In this document: in pieces, positions 1 through 6,489 of the stretch
Layout of the letters: each line of letters opens with the position of its first letter
How positions within the stretch are numbered: position 1 is the stretch's first letter
NCBI GenBank assembly: GCA_003585845.1
Contig: NQOP01000002.1
Location: 490,162-518,158 of the forward strand
Length of the DNA: 27,997 nucleotides
Source of the DNA: Bifidobacteriaceae bacterium NR021
GTDB taxonomy: Bacteria; Actinomycetota; Actinomycetes; Actinomycetales; Bifidobacteriaceae
Reading direction: 5' to 3'
Program-made: the position numbers and the translations under genes
Notes under the pieces: model-generated
Databases searched by the model: none
Seen by the model: only the letters and a program-made list of their open reading frames with translations
Told to the model about the DNA's origin: nothing

Positions 1-461
1 AGCATATTTTCTCGCCAATTAGTTACTAGAGTTTCAATAGTTGGACAGCATTCAACGTATTGGTATAGCTCAGTCATTAACGAGCCTTTGCGATTCCATT
101 TATGAGGCCCTACGATATACACTTTTTTCGCAGTAAACGCGTTTGCAGTGCGAACCATAGAGCCTATGTTGAAATCGTGAGTCCAATTTTCTACAGCTAC
201 TTCAAACTCATGACGGCCTTTAGAATCGAGATCCGCTTTTATGGCTTCTACTTTCCAGTACCGGTAACGGTCTAAAACGTTACGCTGGTCGCCTTCGTCT
301 AGTAATTCAGTGCTAAACCGCGCATCATAATTTGGCGATTCTGGATTATCTGGACGAGGCTCACCAGGATGTTCTTCTTTCCATGGGCCAACTCCTATAA
401 GTCGGAATTCTGGCTCATCGGAAGCTTTTGCAGCCAAAGTAATTGGATTCGGTTCGTGCAT
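1..461 (-). CDS. TrmH/SpoU-family RNA 2'-O-methyltransferase (partial)
   Basis: The reading frame is open from an ATG at 461 to the window edge, giving 153 codons; the C-terminal half with the SAM-binding knot lies outside. The N-terminal ~75 residues are a charged, proline-rich extension. From about residue 91 comes the SpoU motif 1 region, NWTHDFNIGSMVRTANAF, with the conserved Asn, Gly and Arg, followed by VYIVGPHKWNRKG. These match the first half of the SPOUT methyltransferase domain. Known members methylate the ribose of rRNA or tRNA using SAM; the exact target cannot be told. A GGAG lies about 12 nt before the ATG, rather far. It is the last visible gene of a minus-strand run rmuC, PRT-like, methyltransferase with gaps of under 60 bp, so probably co-transcribed. 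I am confident of the family and not of the substrate. Confidence 0.85.
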   Translation of the reverse strand, partial: MHEPNPITLAAKASDEPEFRLIGVGPWKEEHPGEPRPDNPESPNYDARFSTELLDEGDQRNVLDRYRYWKVEAIKADLDSKGRHEFEVAVENWTHDFNIGSMVRTANAFTAKKVYIVGPHKWNRKGSLMTELYQYVECCPTIETLVTNWRENM

Positions 462-481
462 GTGCGAGTTTTGCTCCGTTT

Positions 482-500
482 AATACTTTTGCTTAGTATT
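482..500 (-). other. Small hairpin between PRT-like gene and methyltransferase gene
   Basis: AATACT (482-487) pairs with AGTATT (495-500) around a 7-nt loop, next to a direct repeat GCAGCTAGT (502-510 and 515-523, the second reaching the stop codon of the upstream gene). The stem is weak and there is no clear T-run, so it is more likely a processing or mRNA-stability element, or nothing, than a terminator. Confidence 0.2.
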
Positions 501-518
501 GGCAGCTAGTAATTGCAG

Positions 519-1448
519 CTAGTCTTGGCAGCCGTCAGTTGCGCAATCACCTGTGCAGCCTGACTTGCAGTGGCCTCCGCAGCAGTTATCTTCACAGCAA
601 GGCTCAGTGCAACCGTCATGAGCGCAATCACCAGTGCACTCTACTTTGCAATGGCCACCACAGCAGTTATCCTCGCAGCAAGGCTCAGTGCAACCATCGT
701 GAGCGCAATCACCAGTGCACTCTACTTTGCAATGGCCACCACAGCAGTTATCTTCACAGCATGGCTCAGTGCAACCATCATGCTTGCAATCACCAGTGCA
801 TTTAACCTCGCAATGACCGCCACAGCAGTTGTCGTTGCAGCAATCGTCGTGATCTGCATCTGCACGTAATTCTTCTTCATCGAAAGCTTGAACAAATGCC
901 ATTTTAGTACTCTCCTCACTTATTGGATTTACTAATTGAAGATGCCTTGCGCCTTGTTCGTCGGCGTCAACACCACCAATTAATGCAACTATAGCAAGAA
1001 TTTGCGCGCCTTGCTGATTAACAATGCCAAAATCAAGACTTAATTCATTGCCGTGTCGTAAAGTCACAAGCGAAGAAGTTTGAACATACGATTTTTCAGA
1101 AAGCCAAGAGTCAAGCAACAGCACTCGCTTGCCTTTAACTGACGGGCCTTTTGTTGCAGGAAAAACAAAATCCATAACAAAGCCGTCGAGTGCAATTCCT
1201 TTACGTTCTGCAGCATGAATAAGCGCAAAAACCATCGGCACCGCAGCAGCAGTTAACGCGCCAACAGCGTCAACATCGCGTTCTAACGAATACCCAGCTT
1301 TCTCAATTGCATCAAAAAGAACATCACCAACCAACTTGGAGCCGCGCTGAGCAAAAGTAACAGAAAACAGTTCACTAAATGGTTTCGCACTCATATCCGC
1401 ACAAAGCATGCGCTTAAGTTCCGCGCGTTCCTCTTGTAATTCCGTCAT
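519..1448 (-). CDS. Phosphoribosyltransferase-like protein with C-terminal Cys-rich repeats
   Basis: 309 residues in two parts. Residues 1-195 resemble an orotate-phosphoribosyltransferase-like type I PRT: VDAVGALTAAAVPMVFALI matches the substrate-side loop, and GKRVLLLDSWLSEK (105-119) sits where the PRPP motif should be. That motif is degenerate: the usual acidic pair is D113-S114 and the following TG/G-rich loop is absent, so activity is doubtful. Residues 203-309 are four tandem repeats of 27, 27, 27 and 26 residues with eight Cys each (pattern CC-x3-CC-x3-C-x3-C-x3-C-x4-C) plus two His in most units. This looks like a metal-binding, metallothionein-like tail; that role is inferred. The start ATG has GGAGTG at a normal distance. 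It lies 58 bp behind rmuC and 57 bp before the methyltransferase gene, suggesting an operon. I know of no characterised homologue with this fusion. Confidence 0.75.
   Translation of the reverse strand: MTELQEERAELKRMLCADMSAKPFSELFSVTFAQRGSKLVGDVLFDAIEKAGYSLERDVDAVGALTAAAVPMVFALIHAAERKGIALDGFVMDFVFPATKGPSVKGKRVLLLDSWLSEKSYVQTSSLVTLRHGNELSLDFGIVNQQGAQILAIVALIGGVDADEQGARHLQLVNPISEESTKMAFVQAFDEEELRADADHDDCCNDNCCGGHCEVKCTGDCKHDGCTEPCCEDNCCGGHCKVECTGDCAHDGCTEPCCEDNCCGGHCKVECTGDCAHDGCTEPCCEDNCCGGHCKSGCTGDCATDGCQD
522..842 (-). repeat. Four tandem 81-bp coding repeats (Cys-rich)
   Basis: Units on the minus strand are 762-842, 681-761, 600-680 and 522-599 (the last is 78 bp). Units 2 and 3 encode identical peptides; comparing 600-680 with 681-761 I see about four base differences, all silent. 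This fits a tandem duplication kept under protein-level selection. Copy number may vary between strains through slippage. Confidence 0.95.
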
Positions 1449-1506
1449 TATTACACTCCTTAGCGTTTAGAGTTCTTCAATTTTTGATGCTTTGATGTTT
1501 TTATGC

Positions 1507-2847
1507 TTAACGATCTTCTACTGATACTTCCGGAGCGCTCAGCTCTTTAACATCAGCTTTATCAGAATCTATAAGATCTATTGAAGCAATAACTTTACTT
1601 TGATCTAACTTCTGAAGTTTACGCGCTGTTACCAACACTCGCGACTCAAGCGAAGAAGCAAACTTATTGTAAGCTGCAACCGTTCTTGCCAAAGATACGC
1701 CAAGTTTTGAAGCATTTTCCCCAAGAACTGCAAAGCGATCATACAATTCTCGAGATAAATCGAAAAGTTCTTTTGCATCATCTGTAAGACTTTGCTGCTG
1801 CCATGCGTACGCAACAGACTTAAGCACAGCCCACAAAGTAACTGGGGAAGTGAGTGCTACTTTTTGCGCAAAAGCATCATCCATAAGCGTTGGGTCCGCC
1901 TCAAGAGCTGCCTGAAGCAACGCTTCGTTTGGAATAAATGCAACTACAAAATCTGGTGCTGTTTCAAAAGCCTGCCAATACGCTTTAGCTCCTAATACTC
2001 TAACGTGCTCTCGCAAAGCCTTAGCGTGCGCTTTTAGAAGCTCACTCCTTCTAGCTAATTCTTCGTCACTTGCATTATCTGGTATTTCGCAAGCTCGCTG
2101 ATAATCCGCATATGGAACTTTTGCATCAACTGGAATTGTTTTGCCTCCTGGCAGATGCACAACCATATCCGGCCTCTGCTGCTCGCCATTTACTCCAGTT
2201 ACAACAACCTGCGTATCAAAATCAACATGTTCAAGCAAGCCTGCGGATTCCACAATATTCTTTAGCTGAGCCTCGCCCCAAGCTCCGCGAACCTTGTTAT
2301 TACGCAATGCTGCAGAAAGCGAACTTGTTTCGCGGTCAAGCCTTGTTTGCTGCTCACTTAAGCCTTTAAGCTGAGTGCTTAGCACACCCATTTCTTGCTT
2401 ACGCCCTTCTTCAATCTGCGAAACTTTATTCTTCAATGCTTCGAGATTGTCTTTTACTGGAGCAAGCGCTTCCAAAACTTTACCTTGCTCTTTCAAAGTT
2501 TTTTCACGATTTAACCGTTCGCGTTCTTCTCGCTCTGCGCGCAATTGTTCTTCGCGATTCACTCGCAATTGCTCTGCCTGCTGCGCCTTAGCAAGTTCTG
2601 CTTCAACAAACTTTAATCGCTCAGCAAGCTGCTCTGCTTGCGTGCGATACCGTATAGCCTGATTGCCATTTTCTTGAGCTTGAGCGCGCGCTTGTTCATA
2701 CTGCGAGCGCAATTCGTTAAATTCGCGCTGGTTTACGCCATTAGCGCCTTGCGTTCCAGAGTTGCGCTTAACAATAGCCAGCACAACAATGGCGGTTATT
2801 ACAACAGCAACCACCATTAAAACAAACATCACAATATTATCGAACAT
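1507..2847 (-). CDS. rmuC: RmuC-family DNA recombination protein
   Basis: 446 residues with the classical RmuC layout. One N-terminal membrane helix (about 5-27) is followed by a long Glu/Gln/Arg-rich coiled coil (about 40-180), then the RmuC nuclease-like core. Core motifs seen are VRGAWGEAQLKNIVE (186-200), RPDMVVHLPGG (225-235) and the PD-(D/E)xK-like VDAKVPYADY (240-249). In E. coli RmuC limits recombination at short inverted repeats; biochemical activity remains poorly defined. The ATG at 2847 lacks a strong Shine-Dalgarno sequence. It lies 54 bp downstream of the ABC exporter operon and 58 bp before the PRT-like gene, all on the minus strand, so read-through is possible. Length and motifs are normal for the family. 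Confidence 0.93.
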   Translation of the reverse strand: MFDNIVMFVLMVVAVVITAIVVLAIVKRNSGTQGANGVNQREFNELRSQYEQARAQAQENGNQAIRYRTQAEQLAERLKFVEAELAKAQQAEQLRVNREEQLRAEREERERLNREKTLKEQGKVLEALAPVKDNLEALKNKVSQIEEGRKQEMGVLSTQLKGLSEQQTRLDRETSSLSAALRNNKVRGAWGEAQLKNIVESAGLLEHVDFDTQVVVTGVNGEQQRPDMVVHLPGGKTIPVDAKVPYADYQRACEIPDNASDEELARRSELLKAHAKALREHVRVLGAKAYWQAFETAPDFVVAFIPNEALLQAALEADPTLMDDAFAQKVALTSPVTLWAVLKSVAYAWQQQSLTDDAKELFDLSRELYDRFAVLGENASKLGVSLARTVAAYNKFASSLESRVLVTARKLQKLDQSKVIASIDLIDSDKADVKELSAPEVSVEDR

Positions 2848-2901
2848 ACGTTCTATTAAACACCATTGAGTTGACTTTTGAAATATAATTAAACACGTCT
2901 T

Positions 2902-3633
2902 TTAAGCACGTTCAAAATAAAGCAATCCACGTCCACACGTGCCACTCCACAGGCAAACTGCAATTACAGTAAGCACAACAACGACATATAACAATATGGA
3001 TTGTCCAGGAATTACAGGCAAAGTTCCAGAAGGATACCATCGCAAAATCAATCCAATTTTACTTTGCAAACCTTGTGTGGCAATATTCATCACCACTAAA
3101 AAGACACCAAATGCAAGGCCGTAAAACCTTCCAAAACAGGCTAACCCAATCATTATGAGCACAATATCAATCCAAGCATTGCCTAAAATCATCAGCAATA
3201 TACTCAATAACTGCAAGTCAATTATACGAACAATTAACACTGAAGCGCCAAATGAAACAAACAAACACAATAAAGCAGCACTCAATGCATATATTCGCAA
3301 CCTTTTCATCACGAAACGTTCCCACGATACCATAATCGGAGCAAGGCAAACGAATGCCGCGGTAATAAACCCAACTACAATAACTTCATACAGAGGAACA
3401 ACAAAATTAACAACACTACTACCAGATTGACATTGAAACGTTATACCTTCTACCGCATTATGCACATTAGCAGAATCCGGCAAACAAATATAACCAAAAT
3501 AAACTGGCAACTGCGTTACAAATGATCTGAATATAACAAGCATTAAAGAGGGAAGGACTACGGACAATAAAATTGCAACGATTGCAACAATATAATGCCT
3601 ACCTTCAAGCCAAGCGCGAAAATTATTTTTCAT
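2902..3633 (-). CDS. ABC exporter permease-like membrane protein (small subunit)
   Basis: 243 residues from ATG 3633; an in-frame TTG at 3645 is possible but the ATG has GGTGAT just upstream. Almost entirely hydrophobic, with about six membrane helices and an extracytoplasmic loop after the first that carries two Cys (LPDSAN...FQCQSG). The layout resembles ABC-2-type permeases. It overlaps the end of the 518-residue gene by 11 bp, which points to translational coupling and a joint complex with that protein and the ATPase encoded further upstream. The substrate is unknown; antimicrobial-peptide export or immunity is one possibility from the family layout, not shown by sequence. The C-terminus ends shortly after the last helix. 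Confidence 0.7.
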   Translation of the reverse strand: MKNNFRAWLEGRHYIVAIVAILLSVVLPSLMLVIFRSFVTQLPVYFGYICLPDSANVHNAVEGITFQCQSGSSVVNFVVPLYEVIVVGFITAAFVCLAPIMVSWERFVMKRLRIYALSAALLCLFVSFGASVLIVRIIDLQLLSILLMILGNAWIDIVLIMIGLACFGRFYGLAFGVFLVVMNIATQGLQSKIGLILRWYPSGTLPVIPGQSILLYVVVVLTVIAVCLWSGTCGRGLLYFERA

Positions 3634-5179
3634 GCTTATCACCAAGTTCCGATAAGACTTGTTGTGGAGTTATGAGGCATTGATTAAGTTCTTTAACATG
3701 ATTTTTTACAAATTGTTTCAGCTTAGCATCATCAGTATTATTAATACTCGTAGCCACTTTATCGTTTGCTTCACCTGGAATAAATCCATACGAACCATAC
3801 ACATCATTACTTATACGAGAAGGAAGCTGAGCAAGCAAAAATGCTGTAACAGAAGCGTTTGAATCAAGATTCTTTTTTACATATACTTCTTTCATAGCAC
3901 TTGATGCACATTTTGCAGGCACAAATCTTTGTAACACTTCTTGAGCGATACCAGTCATATCACCATATTTCTCAGAACGCCTAACAAATGTATCTGTTTG
4001 TTGTTGAATAACAGTAGCTTTAAGATTACGTAACTTTATTAAACCACTATTAGTAAGATTCCAAGATTTTTCAGTATTTGTTGGAGTAAACGCATTCCCC
4101 AGTACAAGCACAATTCCTTTGCCTTGCGAATCTCTCTGATTCTTAGGAAACCAAGAAGCAACAGTTTTCAAATGTTTAACAGCACGAAGTTTACGAATAT
4201 AAGCTTCTTCAGGATGTACACAAACAGAAAAAGCAGTATCTTTAAACGTCGTACACTGAGGCACAAAAGGTCCAGAGCGAATCCAAGGTTTTGGACCCCA
4301 CATAGCTATACAACAAGCACATACTATTGGCATAATTAAAGAAAGACTTATTGCTTTTATGCACCAATAAGATCCCTTTTGCCAAAAATATCTAATGTGC
4401 GCGCAACAAAGAATGCATGAAACGATAACAACACACACAAAGAATATGCGCAAAGTCACCAACCATGGGTTCATACGCAAACCAGGCTCAGCACCAATAC
4501 CAGCATCCGACACTGGAAGTATTGCGTATAAACTACTACCCCAATATCTAGGAAAAATATCTCCTTGAGGTATGGTGCCATTACGCATTATAATAGCGCC
4601 ATAAATACAGCACCAAATTATTGCAAAAGATAATAAAGCTGAGGATACAATTGCCCAACGATTGCCAATAATTACTCCTAAAGTAAAACCAATTGCAAAA
4701 AATGCACTTGGCGTCACGCCTCCACATAATAGTGGAAAATACGGAAAATTTGTAATATTTACATCACTCTGAATTACTGTTGGCAATATACTTACGCAAT
4801 ATAACAAACTGCACAGTATAGCGCCTTTTAGTATAGGAATAGCGTAACGACTGGTTGATTTTCCTGCACACCACGCAGGATTAACCAAACATCTGGGCGA
4901 GCAAGCTTTACATGAACACCATGCGCCAAAAATGCAAGCAACAATATCAGACAAACAATGCATCCACGTGACATCAATTCTTAACCAAAGCGCATAATTA
5001 TTATTATGCGCTAAAAAATTTGCCACACCCAAAAAAATAGGATATGCAATCAAAAATAAGCTAAAAATACAACTGCTTATTAGAGATAATGGGTACATAA
5101 TACGTGAAATAATTGTGCACTTCTTATGACTTTTCGTAAAAAATCCGAATTCAGTTAAAAAGTTAGAATATTGACGCAT
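3623..5179 (-). CDS. ABC exporter permease with large C-terminal ectodomain
   Basis: 518 residues. Seven probable membrane helices lie in the first 294 residues (about 26-54, 68-90, 113-136, 150-171, 175-197, 239-260, 276-294). A soluble domain of about 220 residues follows (295-518), probably outside the cell. Its start contains C309, C320 and the motif VCVHPEE (319-325). From memory, a similar VC(V/L)HP element occurs in large permeases of actinobacterial ABC exporters, so I treat it as that type. An internal Cys-rich stretch (88-104, six Cys) lies in a cytoplasmic or membrane-edge loop. Starts at ATG 5179 behind AGGGATGTGAT, 71 bp after the ATPase gene, and overlaps the following permease gene. 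Codons are markedly A/T-ending compared with clpB, suggesting an acquired operon. Substrate unknown. Confidence 0.7.
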   Translation of the reverse strand: MRQYSNFLTEFGFFTKSHKKCTIISRIMYPLSLISSCIFSLFLIAYPIFLGVANFLAHNNNYALWLRIDVTWMHCLSDIVACIFGAWCSCKACSPRCLVNPAWCAGKSTSRYAIPILKGAILCSLLYCVSILPTVIQSDVNITNFPYFPLLCGGVTPSAFFAIGFTLGVIIGNRWAIVSSALLSFAIIWCCIYGAIIMRNGTIPQGDIFPRYWGSSLYAILPVSDAGIGAEPGLRMNPWLVTLRIFFVCVVIVSCILCCAHIRYFWQKGSYWCIKAISLSLIMPIVCACCIAMWGPKPWIRSGPFVPQCTTFKDTAFSVCVHPEEAYIRKLRAVKHLKTVASWFPKNQRDSQGKGIVLVLGNAFTPTNTEKSWNLTNSGLIKLRNLKATVIQQQTDTFVRRSEKYGDMTGIAQEVLQRFVPAKCASSAMKEVYVKKNLDSNASVTAFLLAQLPSRISNDVYGSYGFIPGEANDKVATSINNTDDAKLKQFVKNHVKELNQCLITPQQVLSELGDKHEK

Positions 5180-5250
5180 ATTTAATCACATCCCTACTCA
5201 CTGCCACATTAACGAAATAAGAAACTATACACATCCAGTTACTGCTACTA

Positions 5251-6018
5251 CTAATTTTTATGAAATTTAGATAGCAAATGCCTATACCCTGATTCCCATG
5301 GAGTTACCATAAGATCTTCACGATTAGCATATTGAAGAAGATTATCCATTTTCCCATCAAGCAATATAATTCCTTCATTAAGAACTATAACCCGATCCGC
5401 AATTACTGCTAAATCTTCTACTAAATGTGTACTGACAATAACAGTATGCTTTTGCGAATAAGACTTAAGAAAATTACGAATATCAATACGCTGCTCAGGA
5501 TCTAAACCAACAGTAGGCTCATCAAGTATTAGTACTGCAGGCTGACTGGCAATCACACAAGCAATACCAGCACGCTGACGCTGACCTCCTGATATTTTAG
5601 CAACGATGCGATGCGCTTGTTTTTCCAAGCCAACCTGTTTGAGAGCATTCCAAGCAGCTTGATACGCAGCACTCCACGATAGACCTCGCGCCCATGCGGC
5701 ATATTGAACATTTTTTAACACACTCGATGCATTCATAAGTTCAAATGATTGTGGCAAATAACCAATATTTGACCGAGCTTTAGCCCTTTCCGCACGATCA
5801 GTTACGTCAAAGCCATGAACAAAAAGTTTCCCACTAGAGGGAGCATAAATCGTCGCTATAACGTTAAGCAGAGTAGTTTTCCCAGCACCATTTGGCCCCA
5901 AAAGACCACATATGCCAAAAGATAAATCTATAGAAAGATTATGCAAAATTTGTTTTTTCCCATACGAAAAATTCACATTAACAAGTTGCACATCTGAGCA
6001 CGTATATGATTCTTGCAT
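5251..6018 (-). CDS. ABC transporter ATP-binding protein
   Basis: 255 residues, the ATPase of the exporter. Walker A GPNGAGKT (41-48), Q-loop YLPQ (Q90), signature ISGGQRQR (142-149), Walker B AVLILDEP (161-168), D-loop GLDPEQ and switch His in STHLVED (H198) are all present, so it should be active. The fold is that of exporter ATPases partnered with ABC-2 permeases. Starts at ATG 6018 behind GTGGTGAG. It is the first clear gene of the three-gene minus-strand operon and should power the two membrane subunits encoded at 2902-5179. The substrate is not predictable. Confidence 0.92.
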   Translation of the reverse strand: MQESYTCSDVQLVNVNFSYGKKQILHNLSIDLSFGICGLLGPNGAGKTTLLNVIATIYAPSSGKLFVHGFDVTDRAERAKARSNIGYLPQSFELMNASSVLKNVQYAAWARGLSWSAAYQAAWNALKQVGLEKQAHRIVAKISGGQRQRAGIACVIASQPAVLILDEPTVGLDPEQRIDIRNFLKSYSQKHTVIVSTHLVEDLAVIADRVIVLNEGIILLDGKMDNLLQYANREDLMVTPWESGYRHLLSKFHKN

Positions 6019-6044
6019 ATCTCACCACTTAATAACTAGACTAC

Positions 6045-6193
6045 TTACCTACAACTTCGTATATTTTCTCTGTCTATTCCAACTACAGAACCACTCATCT
6101 GAGCATAAGCTGACATTGGCATAGCATAAGCGCAACTATTGCAAATCCTTCCTTTGCGAACATATTCGTATCTCCATTTTCAATCTGTTTCAT
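6045..6193 (-). pseudogene. Possible leader peptide or broken small gene before the ABC operon
   Basis: Two overlapping minus-strand frames are open here. Frame A starts at ATG 6193 and runs 32 codons to TGA at 6095, reading MKQIENGDTNMFAKEGFAIV and then a short hydrophobic end with CQC. Frame B, open for 43 codons and ending at TAA 6045, reads VRKGRICNSCAYAMPMSAYA and ends NIRSCR; it has no start until an internal ATG. The CxxC...MPM pattern faintly recalls small zinc-ribbon proteins of the form CxSCxMPM. A single frameshift would join the start of frame A to frame B into a roughly 50-residue protein. It may be a decayed gene, a leader peptide, or chance. Confidence 0.25.
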
Positions 6194-6194
6194 A

Positions 6195-6216
6195 ACGTAT
6201 TCAGCCTTGAATACGT
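6195..6216. promoter_or_regulatory. Perfect 8-bp inverted repeat before the ABC operon
   Basis: ACGTATTC, 6-bp spacer, GAATACGT. On the minus strand the spacer reads AAGGCT, a Shine-Dalgarno-like sequence held in the loop, and the arm ends one base before the candidate ATG at 6193. It could be a repressor operator for the exporter operon or an RNA hairpin controlling translation. The rest of 6217-6360 is very AT-rich with no gene. Confidence 0.4.
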
Positions 6217-6391
6217 ACATGCATTTTATAATAATTCAACATAAAAAAAAAATAGATTTTTACAAAAACCAATTAAAATTTTAAAAGATACGCATATTCG
6301 ATAATGCCAATTATCAGCAGTAACTCGAAAAATTAAGGGGGAATTCCACCTTTTTATTACAAGTTCATTCTACAAATATTTTTTATTTAGA

Positions 6392-6441
6392 TACAAAAAT
6401 AGCGCGCTGCATACTGGAAAATAATCCAATAAACAGCACGC
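6392..6441 (-). terminator. Rho-independent terminator after clpB
   Basis: Read on the minus strand, GCGTGCTG (6434-6441) pairs with CAGCGCGC (6402-6409), eight pairs with one G-U wobble. A further TGGA/TCCA pairing lies inside, and the 3' side is followed by ATTTTTG. It lies about 50 bp past the clpB stop codon. The wobble favours the minus-strand reading, since the plus strand would have a C-A mismatch. Confidence 0.8.
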
Positions 6442-6489
6442 TTTGTTTTATTTGACTACATTATTTGTCTACATTGAAGAATGCAGGCA

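Noticed and set aside
522..842. CRISPR array
   Set aside because: Repeats are contiguous 81-bp coding units with no spacers, inside one reading frame.
539..919. Three overlapping ORFs (two plus, one minus) across the Cys-repeat region
   Set aside because: They are shadows of the repeated coding sequence in other frames; their apparent repeats simply mirror the 81-bp units.
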